Shown here in pieces: positions 1-8,633 of a stretch of 64,000 nt of DNA; the first letter of the stretch is position 1, and each line of letters starts with the position of its first letter. The stretch is taken from assembly GCA_035634255.1 (NCBI GenBank), contig DASQDI010000107.1:27552-91551 (forward strand). The letters are read 5' to 3'. Made by a program: the position numbers and the translations under genes. Under the pieces are notes generated by a model, which was not told where the DNA came from, ran no database searches, and worked only from the letters and a program-made list of their open reading frames with translations. This stretch comes from DATLMR01 sp035634255. Its GTDB lineage: Bacteria > Acidobacteriota > Blastocatellia > UBA7656.

Positions 1-583
1 TCCCCTGCTCGCGCAGGCCGCGCAGGATGGCGAACATCTCGTCGACCTCCTGCGGGGTGAGCACGGCCGTCGGCTCGTCGAGGATCAAGATGCGCGCGCC
101 GCGGTACAGGGTCTTGAGTATCTCCACGCGCTGCTGCTGGCCGACGGAGAGCTGGCCGACCTTCGCGTCCGGGTTTATCTTCAGGCCGTACTGCTCGGAG
201 ATTTCGCGGACGCGGGCGCGCGCCCTCTTGTAATCGATGGCGACCCCCGACGTCGGCTCCGCGCCGAGCACTATGTTCTCGGTGACGGTGAGCGGCTCGA
301 CCAGCATGAAGTGCTGGTGCACCATCCCGAGGCCGAGGGCGATTGCGTCGCGCGGGCTGCTGATCGACCGCGGCTCGCCGTCGATCAGGGTCTCGCCGCT
401 GTCGGCGGTGTAGAACCCGTAGAGTATATTCATCGAGGTCGATTTGCCCGCGCCGTTCTCCCCGATGATCGCGTGGATGGACTGGGAGGGGATGCGGATG
501 TCGATGTGATCGTTGGCCACGACCTCGCCGAACTGCTTGGTCACGCCGCGCATTTCGACTGCGTATTTCGGTTCTTCGCTCAT
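1..583 (-). CDS. ABC transporter ATP-binding protein, nucleoside/simple-sugar type (3' end outside window)
   Basis: The minus-strand frame opens with ATG at 583 (MSEEPKYAVEMRGVTKQFGE) and runs off the left edge, so about 194 residues are visible. It shows a Walker A (GENGAGKST), the Q-loop region (GMVHQHFMLVEPLTVTENI), an ABC signature (LSVGQQQRVEILK) and a Walker B (ILILDEPTAVLTPQEV). The MVHQHFMLV and LSVGQQQRVEI signatures are typical of the first nucleotide-binding domain of YufO/NupO-like ATPases, which energise uptake of nucleosides or simple sugars together with a BmpA-type binding protein and two permeases. Those partners would lie to the left. Only the first of the usual two ATPase domains is visible, so the substrate is inferred from family resemblance. 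Confidence 0.9.
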   Translation of the reverse strand, partial: MSEEPKYAVEMRGVTKQFGEVVANDHIDIRIPSQSIHAIIGENGAGKSTSMNILYGFYTADSGETLIDGEPRSISSPRDAIALGLGMVHQHFMLVEPLTVTENIVLGAEPTSGVAIDYKRARARVREISEQYGLKINPDAKVGQLSVGQQQRVEILKTLYRGARILILDEPTAVLTPQEVDEMFAILRGLREQG

Positions 584-927
584 ATCTTGTTCGTCACAAA
601 ATACTGCTGGCCCAGCTTACTTTTCATAATGAAAGCGATTAATGAAGGCGGCGTAATGATAATTGATCGAGGGCCGTATGTGAAGTCGGCAAACGCCACC
701 CGAGCACGCGCCCGGCGGCGCAATCACGCGCGAGAGGCCGCCGCAAATTTCTTCCCCGAGCTGCATGAGAACATGTGATCTCCGCGTCTAAGTGTAATTA
801 GGACGGCATACGGCCGGGCCTCATTCGGCGCGGCGTCGTCCTCGATCTCCGGTCTGACTCGGCAGGGCGGGCCGGGGATGTTTGTTGTTACGAGGTTTGG
901 AATACAGGAAAGATCAGGAGAGATTAC
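584..927. other. Non-coding gap between divergent genes
   Basis: This stretch separates the start of the ABC ATPase from the oxidase gene that diverges from it. It should hold promoters for both, but no convincing -35/-10 pair was found. A good ribosome binding site (AGGAGAG) lies just upstream of the plus-strand ATG at 928. Short open frames here have no recognisable motif or ribosome binding site. Confidence 0.5.
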
Positions 928-2856
928 ATGGCAGAGCGCATAGTTACGCACACCGCGAAGGACCAGGACGGAGACATCCTGGCCGTGTGCAACCCGGACT
1001 CGGATTGGTTACAACGCCGCAGGGAGTGGGCCATCTCGGACATACTCGCGGACCGTCACACGTATTTCGCTCAGGGCCCGGACGACAAGCTGATCCCGAT
1101 TGAGGTCGTCTTCGGGCCGGCCGGCCCCTACCTCAGAACCTACGGCGATGCCAAGGAAGCGAACAATCTGGATTCGCTGCCCGACATCGACCTGCTCCCG
1201 TGGGAGGTCGCGCACCCCGACTCCGAAGTGCTGGCGATCCATGCCGCGCTGGTCCCCAACGGCAGGGGGAAGGTCATGCTGATGGGCGGGGACGAGCATG
1301 ACAAATCTCAGGCGGACGCGAAGGACATTCATCACACGCGCCTCTACGACGTTGCCACCAACACCCTGAGCGACGTCGGCTCGCCGCAGGCCGACGTGTT
1401 CTGCTGCGGCCACGCTTACCTGGGGAACGGGTGCTGGCTCGTCGGGGGCGGCACCGAGAGGTGGAACGACCCCGGAGAGCACGACGAGCATGTCGATGAA
1501 CACGGCAACCCTCGCAACCACTGGAGCGGCTCGCGCGAGTGCGCGCTCTACCAGCCATTCAAGCAGGAATGGATGCCCGCTTCGCAGATGCAGGCGGAGC
1601 CGGGCCAGAAGACTCGCGGCGGGGGCCGGTGGTACCCGACTCTGATCACGCTCGCCGACGGCCGCGTATTAGCCGTGGGCGGGCACCCTCTGGTCGATCA
1701 CGACGACCCCACGAGGAACGACGGGCGGCACGGCGCATGGATGCCCGAAATCTATGACGCCGACACCGACTCGTGGGAGTACGTGGGCGGCCACTGGATA
1801 TACGTGGACTGGTTCGATGTCGACCCCGAAGTGGAATTGCCGAAAGGCCAGACCCGGCCCGAAGGCGTGACCAATTACCTCTACTACCCGAGACTTTTCG
1901 TCGTCCCCGGAGGCCGCGTCTTTATGGCGTCGCCCAATGATGGCAACTGCGGCTGGTACGACCCCGGCACCGGCCTGATCGACGCGCTGCTGCTCGACAA
2001 GCCGCCCCACAACAATAGGCCCTACGCGGAGACGAGTCACACGGCCGTCCTGCTTCCGCTGCTGCCCGGAGACAAATACACTCCGCACATCCTCTTCATG
2101 GGCAACGAGGGCGCGCACCGGATTTCGCTGGACTCGACCGACCCGAACAACCCGCCCACATGGCAGCAGGCCGGAAAGCGCGATTACTGGCCTGACGATG
2201 AGGTCCCATTGCGAAGGCACGGCTGCGCCGTCCTGCTGCCCACGGGCGAAGTGTTCTTCACGGGCGGCATCAACCACGAAGTGCCGGAAAATCTAGACGC
2301 GGACGCGGTGCTGGAAGCGGAGATTTATAAGCCGGGGATAGACTGGGAGTCCAATACCTACCAGTTCGGCGAGGAAGAATGGGAGCTCACCCCGCCCTCA
2401 AGCGTGCCCCGCAACTACCACTCGGTCGCCCTGCTGCTGCCGAACGGGAGGGTCCTCACGGCGGGCTCCAACCTCAACGGCAGCACCGGCGGGGACGACG
2501 TGAAGGAGTACCGCATCGAGGTCTACTCGCCCCGGTACGACGGAGACGCGAACCGCCCCAGGATCACTTCCGCGCCTTCGTCCATCTCGTACGGCGAAGA
2601 GTTCGAGATTCATACGAACGACGCCGACAGCATAGAGCGCGTCGCGCTGATGCGGTGCGGCTCGGTGACCCACGCCTGGGATGGCGACCAGCGTTATGTA
2701 GCTTTGGAATTTGAAGAGCCGAAGCCGGACACTAAAACTTTGCTGATCACAGCGCCTCCCGATGGGGGAGTCGCGCCCCCCGGCCCCTACATGCTCTGGA
2801 CCGTCGACAAGGCAGGCCGCCCCTGCCAGCAGGCCCGCTTTGTAATGCTGAGCTAA
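928..2856 (+). CDS. Galactose/glyoxal-oxidase-like copper radical oxidase (kelch plus DUF1929)
   Basis: This 642-residue protein has kelch-type repeats (e.g. ADGRVLAVGG, PTGEVFFTGG, PNGRVLTAGS) followed by a C-terminal DUF1929 Ig-like domain ending in PGPYMLWTVDKAGRPCQQ. The residues that build the mononuclear copper/Tyr-Cys radical site of galactose oxidase can all be aligned: Cys159 (FCCGH), Tyr236 (GRWYPT), Tyr497-His498 (NYHS) and His582 (VTHAW). Even the numbering is close to fungal galactose oxidase (228/272/495/496/581). The expected reaction is oxidation of a primary alcohol or aldehyde with O2 giving H2O2; the substrate is unknown. No signal peptide is visible, although relatives are normally secreted. 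AGGAGAG precedes the ATG. Confidence 0.85.
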   Translation: MAERIVTHTAKDQDGDILAVCNPDSDWLQRRREWAISDILADRHTYFAQGPDDKLIPIEVVFGPAGPYLRTYGDAKEANNLDSLPDIDLLPWEVAHPDSEVLAIHAALVPNGRGKVMLMGGDEHDKSQADAKDIHHTRLYDVATNTLSDVGSPQADVFCCGHAYLGNGCWLVGGGTERWNDPGEHDEHVDEHGNPRNHWSGSRECALYQPFKQEWMPASQMQAEPGQKTRGGGRWYPTLITLADGRVLAVGGHPLVDHDDPTRNDGRHGAWMPEIYDADTDSWEYVGGHWIYVDWFDVDPEVELPKGQTRPEGVTNYLYYPRLFVVPGGRVFMASPNDGNCGWYDPGTGLIDALLLDKPPHNNRPYAETSHTAVLLPLLPGDKYTPHILFMGNEGAHRISLDSTDPNNPPTWQQAGKRDYWPDDEVPLRRHGCAVLLPTGEVFFTGGINHEVPENLDADAVLEAEIYKPGIDWESNTYQFGEEEWELTPPSSVPRNYHSVALLLPNGRVLTAGSNLNGSTGGDDVKEYRIEVYSPRYDGDANRPRITSAPSSISYGEEFEIHTNDADSIERVALMRCGSVTHAWDGDQRYVALEFEEPKPDTKTLLITAPPDGGVAPPGPYMLWTVDKAGRPCQQARFVMLS

Positions 2857-2859
2857 ATG

Positions 2860-2900
2860 GAAGCGCCCGGCGATTCATCATGCGAACTGCCGGGCGCTTC
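2860..2900. terminator. Perfect 12-bp hairpin between convergent genes
   Basis: GAAGCGCCCGGC at 2860-2871 pairs with GCCGGGCGCTTC at 2889-2900 around a 17-nt loop. It sits between the stops of the oxidase (plus strand) and the secretin-like gene (minus strand). There is no clear T-run on either side, so it may be a weak bidirectional terminator or an mRNA 3'-end stabiliser. Confidence 0.5.
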
Positions 2901-2926
2901 TCTCAGCGGGTAGACAGGCGGGTAGA

Positions 2927-3709
2927 TTATTTGATCGTCCTCGCGATCAGCACGACGATGATCCCCTTGTCCCTCAACGTCGATGTCCCGACGACGACCT
3001 TCTCTCCGTCACGCAGGGTGAGGCCCGTGCGGATGTTGGCCCGCTCGTTGCCCGCGGTCAGACTAAAAGAGAAGTCGTTTATCTGAAAGATCGGCGTTCC
3101 GGCGGGCGAGAGCGAGAGAGAGATCGAATTGCCGTTGAAACCGTAAGCGGCCCGCGTCGGCATGTCGACGAGGGGGGCGGTGAGCTCCGTCACGCCTTCG
3201 CCCTGAATCTGAAACGCCCCTTCCTTAATGCGCTGGACGCTCGATGTCAGCAGGTAATAGTTCTTATAGCTCAGGGTCGATTGAAGCTGCTTGACCACGT
3301 CGCTCAGGTCGGTCGGGTAAGGGTTCTTCGCCCCTTCGACATTCGAGGCGACCAGAACATACATCCTCAGCTCCGTGTCGGAGCGGGAGGCCTGCGGCGT
3401 GTCGAGCCGCCTGAGGGCCTCTTCGATTGCGGCGAGGTTTTCGGGGAAGTCCCGCACGGTGAGCGTTCTGAACTCGTCGCTGTACGTTATGGTCGCGCCT
3501 CTGAAGCCGCTGCCGAGCGGCTGCAGGGCCCGCACGAGCGCCCGGCCTTCGCGGTTCTTCACCTCGAACACTTTCCCCTTGAACCCGGTCGAAGTGACGA
3601 ACTCATCGGGCTTCGCCGCCGGCGTCGTGCTCTGCTGGGCCGATGCTGCCGGCGCGAGCGAGAAGGCCAGGATTAAAGCGGTGATGATTCCTCTTTTGAT
3701 CATACGCAT
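2927..3709 (-). CDS. Secreted secretin-N-domain-like protein of the ECF sigma operon
   Basis: This 260-residue exported protein has the N-terminus MRMIKRGIITALILAFSLAP followed by a signal-peptidase-like AASAQ. I chose the ATG at 3709 because GGAG lies 7 nt upstream; an upstream ATG at 3736 would overlap the anti-sigma gene and spoil the signal peptide. The segment after the signal peptide (FKGKVFEVKNREGRALVRAL ... TVRDFPENLAAIEEALRRLD) matches the short NolW/secretin_N fold that lines secretin channels. The C-terminus (GLTLRDGEKVVVGTSTLRDK) also resembles secretin sequences. There is no pore domain and no C-terminal aromatic residue, so this is a stand-alone periplasmic protein rather than a secretin. 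It is the last gene of the sigma/anti-sigma operon. Confidence 0.6.
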   Translation of the reverse strand: MRMIKRGIITALILAFSLAPAASAQQSTTPAAKPDEFVTSTGFKGKVFEVKNREGRALVRALQPLGSGFRGATITYSDEFRTLTVRDFPENLAAIEEALRRLDTPQASRSDTELRMYVLVASNVEGAKNPYPTDLSDVVKQLQSTLSYKNYYLLTSSVQRIKEGAFQIQGEGVTELTAPLVDMPTRAAYGFNGNSISLSLSPAGTPIFQINDFSFSLTAGNERANIRTGLTLRDGEKVVVGTSTLRDKGIIVVLIARTIK

Positions 3710-3719
3710 TATTTTTCTC

Positions 3720-4469
3720 CTATTCGGTTTCGGCATTTATTATCAGTTTCGAATCCTCCGCATTCGGCTCCGACGGAGCAAACCAGATTATCCGGATATT
3801 CGGGTCGCCCGTTTGAAGCTCGATCCGCAAGACTTTTCTCAAGGGCTCGCCCCCGACCGCGACGGGAGAGGGAGGCGCGCTCGGGCTCTCGCCGGGCGTC
3901 GCTAGAGCTATCCGGCCCTCTCTGGCCGGCCCGGAGTCGCGAGCGGCCTCGGACTTCGGAGCCGGGCGCGGCGGTCGGGGCTTCGGGTCTGGCAGCCTCC
4001 AATCAATCTCCGAGGGGGCGCGGGCATCGAGCCCCGGCACCAGCGGCGCGCCCGCGTCGCCTCGCAAATAAGAAGGCGGCACCTCATCGCTTCCCATGCT
4101 CGGGTAAGCGTAAAGGGCGAGCCCGACCAACGCCGCGAAAACAACGAGCGACGCCAGGGCGAGCGAAGTCGAATTCAAGGCGAACCGCGGGCCGAAGGTA
4201 TGGAACCACGACCGGCGCGGCCGGCTCGCTTCTATCTCTCCCGCCTCTATCTCTCTCAGGACCCCGCTTCTCAACCCGTCGAAGAAGTCCGACTCGAAGT
4301 CCGGAGGCGTGTAGGACCTGAGCCATTGCTGGCTGTCCTGATACTCCGACGAGACGCGCGCGCACCCTGAGCACTCTTCGAGATGCGACCGGACCTGCCT
4401 CGCCTTCCCCGCCTTCAAATCGCCTTCGACGTACAACGGGATCAAACTCTGTATGCGCCTGCAATTCAT
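3720..4469 (-). CDS. Membrane-bound zf-HC2 anti-sigma factor
   Basis: This 249-residue protein starts with MNCRRIQSLIPLYVEGDL. Its zinc-binding anti-sigma signature is Cys3 plus His29-x3-Cys33-x2-Cys36 (HLEECSGC). One transmembrane helix spans about residues 98-122, followed by a proline-rich periplasmic tail ending with a small beta-rich segment (RIELQTGDPNIRIIWFAP). The family holds an ECF sigma factor at the membrane until a signal releases it. The gene starts 3 nt after the stop of the adjacent sigma factor gene, so the two are almost certainly co-expressed partners. The inducing signal is not evident from the sequence. Confidence 0.88.
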   Translation of the reverse strand: MNCRRIQSLIPLYVEGDLKAGKARQVRSHLEECSGCARVSSEYQDSQQWLRSYTPPDFESDFFDGLRSGVLREIEAGEIEASRPRRSWFHTFGPRFALNSTSLALASLVVFAALVGLALYAYPSMGSDEVPPSYLRGDAGAPLVPGLDARAPSEIDWRLPDPKPRPPRPAPKSEAARDSGPAREGRIALATPGESPSAPPSPVAVGGEPLRKVLRIELQTGDPNIRIIWFAPSEPNAEDSKLIINAETE

Positions 4470-4472
4470 GGC

Positions 4473-5111
4473 TCACCCCCTGTTCTTCCTCTTTAAGAAG
4501 TCGTCGCGGAACCTTTTAATCTTGGCCCGCGCGCTGCTTATTTGCGACCTCACCGTCCCCTGGCTCGATCCCAGAATCTCAGAGACCTCTTCGGTCGAGA
4601 GCCCTTCGAGGTCTCTCAGGACTATCACGGCCCTCTCTCTTTTCGTGAGAGTGGCGAGCGCGCGCTCGATGATATTTTTCTCCTGCGAGAGTATGGCCTC
4701 TTCCTCAATGTTTTCGCGGCTCGGGAGCGAGGCGAAGCCCCCCTCTTCCCGCTCCCGCTCGAAGGAGACGAAGCGCCCGGCGCCCCCCCGCTTGCGGGCG
4801 TGGTCGCGGCAGACGTTGACGGTTATCCGGTAGAGCCACGCCGAGAAGTCCTCCCCCCGCTTAAAATTCTTCAGGTACTTGTAGACCCTGAGAAAGCACT
4901 CTTGCGCGGCGTCGCGCGCGTCCTCCTTGTTGCCGAGGATGCGCCAGGCCGTCGAGACGACGAGGCGCTGGTGGCGGATCATGATCTGATCGAAAGCGGG
5001 GCGGTCCCCTGCCCTGGCCCGGTCGATCAGGATGGCAAGCGATTCCGCGCGCTCTTCGATCAAGTCCAGGTCATCAGTCATCAAAGCGATTTCAGCAACC
5101 TCACCCGACAT
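4473..5111 (-). CDS. ECF-type RNA polymerase sigma factor
   Basis: This 212-residue sigma70-family protein has region 2 (AQECFLRVYKYLKNFKRGED, then WLYRITVNVCRDHARKR) and region 4 (LTKRERAVIVLRDLEGLSTE ... LGSSQGTVRSQISSARAKIK). There is no region 1.1 or region 3, as expected for the ECF class. The start at 5111 is supported by GAGGAGAG just upstream. It leads a three-gene minus-strand operon with its anti-sigma factor and a secretin-N-like exported protein, which suggests a cell-envelope response. The promoters it recognises cannot be told from this window. Confidence 0.92.
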   Translation of the reverse strand: MSGEVAEIALMTDDLDLIEERAESLAILIDRARAGDRPAFDQIMIRHQRLVVSTAWRILGNKEDARDAAQECFLRVYKYLKNFKRGEDFSAWLYRITVNVCRDHARKRGGAGRFVSFEREREEGGFASLPSRENIEEEAILSQEKNIIERALATLTKRERAVIVLRDLEGLSTEEVSEILGSSQGTVRSQISSARAKIKRFRDDFLKRKNRG

Positions 5112-5201
5112 CTTCTCTCCTCACTTATTACTACTCGCCATCTCCGGGAAGCGTTGAAAAATTTTACGGGCCGGATCGGTGATAAAGGTCCAATACGTCG
5201 C

Positions 5202-5226
5202 AGGGGCAGCCACGAGGGCTGCCCCT
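5202..5226. terminator. GC-rich hairpin downstream of the RpiB-like gene
   Basis: AGGGGCAGC (5202-5210) pairs perfectly with GCTGCCCCT (5218-5226) around a 7-nt loop. It lies between the stop of the rpiB-like gene and the start of the sigma factor gene, both on the minus strand. No strong T-tract follows on the minus strand, so termination is plausible but unproven. Confidence 0.4.
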
Positions 5227-5298
5227 TAATTCCGTTCGGCGGTCCGTGTTCTTAAACGTGTCTGCGGCGGGGTGGTTCTTTTAATTGATTACCGAAGG

Positions 5299-5928
5299 CT
5301 ATTTGACGTATTCCTGCTCCACCGCGTCGATCTTCGAGACCCTTCGGCGGTGGCGGTCCTCGGTCAGGTCCGACGAGAGCCATGCGCGCACGATCTCCCG
5401 CATCTCCTCGTTGCTGATCACCTTGCCTCCCAGAGTGAGCACGTTCGCGCCGTTATGCTCGCGGCTGTTCCGGGCGGAGGCTTGGTCGTAGCACATAGCC
5501 GCGCGCACGCCCGGAACTTTGTTGGCGACCATGCACGACCCGATCCCGGCCCCGTCGATGATCACCCCAAGCCCGCAGGTGCCGCGCGCGACCGCGCGCG
5601 CGACCGTGTGCGCGTAGTCCGGGTAGTCGACCGGCTCGGTCGAGTGCGTGCCGAAATCCTGATACTCGTGCCCGAGGTCCGCGAGCACCAGCTTGAGCGC
5701 CTCTTTCATCTCGAACCCGCCGTGGTCGGCTCCGAGCGCGATCCTTTGCCCGCGCGCGGCCGAGCGCCTGCGCGCGCGCTCGACCTTGATCCCGCGCTCG
5801 CGCATCAGGTCTTCGGCGAGCGGGGTGATCAGCGCCGTCTCGTCGATCCGAAGCGTGTCGCCGGGTTCGGCCTCGCGGATTTCGCGCTCGGTGATGACGC
5901 GCTTTCCTCTCTCGTCGATCAAGCTCAT
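5299..5928 (-). CDS. RpiB/LacA/LacB-family sugar-phosphate isomerase with N-terminal extension
   Basis: The protein is 209 residues when started at the ATG at 5928 (MSLIDERGKRVITEREI). RpiB features are clear from residue 62: ALGADHGGFEMKEAL (His69, equivalent to E. coli His9), DYPDYAHTVA, and SREHNGANVLTLGGKVI (His158, equivalent to His99). The family interconverts aldose and ketose phosphates, classically ribose 5-phosphate and ribulose 5-phosphate. Two points are odd. The catalytic segment CGTG of E. coli RpiB reads DGAG here, so the base Cys66 is Asp125 and Thr67 is Ala. About 60 extra residues, with the pattern VITEREIREAEPGDTLRI ... ITPLAEDLMRERGI, precede the isomerase domain. A further in-frame ATG at 6057 lacks support. 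The exact substrate is uncertain. Confidence 0.8.
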   Translation of the reverse strand: MSLIDERGKRVITEREIREAEPGDTLRIDETALITPLAEDLMRERGIKVERARRRSAARGQRIALGADHGGFEMKEALKLVLADLGHEYQDFGTHSTEPVDYPDYAHTVARAVARGTCGLGVIIDGAGIGSCMVANKVPGVRAAMCYDQASARNSREHNGANVLTLGGKVISNEEMREIVRAWLSSDLTEDRHRRRVSKIDAVEQEYVK

Positions 5929-6002
5929 AATAATGTTACCCGCGGATTGATTTGAGATCATAGCATAGCAGCGGCACGGGCCGGATTCCAAATCTGCCGC
6001 CG

Positions 6003-6031
6003 TTGACAGCCCACCGGCCCTTTTGTATATT
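6003..6031 (+). promoter_or_regulatory. Sigma70-type promoter for hpt
   Basis: TTGACA at 6003-6008, a 17-nt spacer and TATATT at 6026-6031 form a near-consensus housekeeping promoter. Transcription would begin near 6038, leaving a leader of about 34 nt that contains the AAGGAG ribosome binding site of hpt. Confidence 0.75.
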
Positions 6032-6071
6032 GCCCAATCTACCCGCTCACTTTGCAATCAAGGAGAATTCG

Positions 6072-6647
6072 ATGACCGCCACCGACCGCGACTCTTTCAT
6101 GAACGACGCCAACCTGAATGTCCTGATCGACGCCGACCGCATTCAGGCGCGCGTGCGAGAGATGGCCCGGCAGATCACGGAAGACTACAGGGGCAGGAAC
6201 CTTCACCTCGTCGGGGTCCTGAAGGGCGCGTGCGTCTTCCTGTCCGACCTGATGAGGTCTATCGACCTGCCGCTCTCGGTGGACTTCATCGGCATATCGA
6301 GCTACGGCGCGTCCACGAAGTCTTCGGGCGAGGTGAGGATCACGAAGGACCTCGATAAGAGTCTCGCGGGTAAAGACGTGCTCGTCGTCGAAGACATAAT
6401 CGACACGGGCCTGACCCTCAACTACCTCGCCAATATATTTCGTACGAGGGAGGTCAACTCGGTCGAGATAGCGGCCCTGCTCGACAAGCCGGCCCGCCAC
6501 GAGACTCCGATTGATGCGCGCTACATCGGGTTCACCATCCCCAATCACTTCGTCGTCGGGTACGGCCTGGACTTCGCGGAGACCTACCGCAACCTCCCTT
6601 TCATCGCCGTCCCGGAAGACCCATCCATGCTGATAGCTCAGAAGTGA
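6072..6647 (+). CDS. hpt: Hypoxanthine(-guanine) phosphoribosyltransferase
   Basis: This 191-residue purine-salvage enzyme transfers phosphoribose from PRPP to hypoxanthine or guanine. The PRPP-binding loop is VLVVEDIIDTGLTLNYL. The region around FIGISSYGASTKSSGEVRI contains the flexible catalytic loop. The C-terminal purine-pocket segment includes VVGYGLDFAETYRNLPFI. The ATG at 6072 is chosen over an upstream in-frame ATG at 6003 because AAGGAG lies just before it and because the upstream one falls inside the -35 element of the promoter. It diverges from the rpiB-like gene and precedes purE. Confidence 0.95.
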   Translation: MTATDRDSFMNDANLNVLIDADRIQARVREMARQITEDYRGRNLHLVGVLKGACVFLSDLMRSIDLPLSVDFIGISSYGASTKSSGEVRITKDLDKSLAGKDVLVVEDIIDTGLTLNYLANIFRTREVNSVEIAALLDKPARHETPIDARYIGFTIPNHFVVGYGLDFAETYRNLPFIAVPEDPSMLIAQK

Positions 6648-6725
6648 CTTTCGATAGCCATTTACAGATTCGGAGAGTAACCTTATCTTTTCGCTTCTGT
6701 TGAAAGGGACGGACACGAATTTAAG

Positions 6726-7216
<491 letters not shown>

Positions 7217-7220
<4 letters not shown>

Positions 7221-8308
7221 TCGTCGGTCTGCTGGGAGGCGGTCAGCTCGGGAGGATGCTGGCCCTCGCAGGTTATCCGCTCGGGCTCGGCTTCCGAGCG
7301 CTGGACCATTCGGCCGACGCCCCGACCGGGAGGCTCGCGGAGCTGATGGTGGCCGGGTTCGATGACCGCGAGGCGCTCGTCCGCTTCTCGTCCGGCCTCG
7401 GTCTGGTCACGTACGAATTCGAGAACGTCCCCGTCGAGACGGTCCGGTTCCTGAGCGAGCGCGTCGAAGTGTACCCGCCGCCCGAAGCCCTGGAGGCGGG
7501 CCAGGACCGCCTGACTGAGAAGAGATTCTTCCAGAAGCTCGGCATACCGACGCCCCCATTCGCCGCGGTCGACACGCGCGACGACCTGGACTTCGCCCTG
7601 CAACGCATCGGGTTCCCCGCCGTACTGAAGACCCGCAGGTTCGGCTATGACGGGAAAGGGCAGTTCGTCCTGAGGGCCGAAGAGGACGCGCGGCAGGCAT
7701 GGGGGGCGTTGGAGGGAAGGCCCCTACTGCTCGAAGGCTTCGTCAGATTCGACCGCGAGATCTCCGTGATCGCCGTGAGGGGCAAGCGCGGGGAGACGGC
7801 CTTTTACCCTCCCGTCGAGAACCATCACGAAAAAGGCATGCTGAGGCTTTCGCTGGCCCCCGCGCCGAACCTGCCCCCGCACCTGAAACAGCAGGGCGAG
7901 GACTACGCCCTGCGCGCCCTGAACGCCCTGAACTACGTCGGCGTTCTCGCCATCGAGTTCTTCGAGTTCGGGGGGCAGTTGTACGCGAACGAGATGGCCC
8001 CGCGCGTCCATAATTCGGGCCACTGGACCATCGAAGGCGCGGAGGTAAGCCAGTTCGAAAATCACCTGCGAGCGATCACGGGGCTGCCGTTGGGCTCGAC
8101 GGACCTGATCGGCTCGTCCGCGATGGTCAACCTGATCGGCGAGCTTCCCCCCATCGAGGCCCTCGCCTCGATCCCGGGCGCGCACGTTCACCTGTACGGC
8201 AAAGAGCCGCGGCCCGACCGAAAACTCGGCCACGTCACTCTGAGGGCAAGGGACCCTCAGACGCTCGTGCCGAGGATCAGACAGGTCCGCGACCTCTCCG
8301 GCATCTGA
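7217..8308 (+). CDS. purK: 5-(carboxyamino)imidazole ribonucleotide synthase
   Basis: This 363-residue ATP-grasp enzyme makes N5-CAIR from AIR, bicarbonate and ATP, feeding PurE. It begins with the PurK signature MIVGLLGGGQLGRMLALAGY. It has the ATP-grasp lysine and glycine loop (VLKTRRFGYDGKGQFVL) and the substrate/metal region NEMAPRVHNSGHWTIEG near the C-terminus. Its ATG overlaps the purE TGA. Length and motifs are ordinary. Confidence 0.96.
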
Positions 8309-8633
8309 GCCATTCTACCCTCCCCTCTTCCTCTCGCGGCTGCATTCTTTCAACGGCGGAATACGTCATTAGATACTGTGGGTCAAGAGTCGGATACTGG
8401 ACCCGGTCGGAAATGAGCAGAGGCACCCGGCACACTCTTCGGTCCCTGATAAGCCAGGTCAATATAACTAAGGGGATGTTGTAAATTAACTTGAGATTAT
8501 CAGGCCCGTTTTGATTAGCCATAATATCCCGTAACAAAGATTCTCGATTACCCTCCGGCGGATACTGAATGGCTGTCGGACGGGAAGGGAGAATTGTGAC
8601 CTCTGCCGGATCATATTATTTCAAGGAGTTCTT
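8309..8633. other. Intergenic region downstream of purK
   Basis: This 325-nt stretch separates purK from the lipoprotein gene. It is less GC-rich than its neighbours, with stretches such as AATATAACTAAGG and TTGTAAATTAAC. The final 20 nt contain the AAGGAG of the next gene. I could not identify a confident promoter, terminator or RNA gene. Confidence 0.4.

Noticed and set aside
8277..8537. Small minus-strand open frame downstream of purK
   Set aside because: It overlaps the purK end, has no ribosome binding site and no recognisable sequence pattern.
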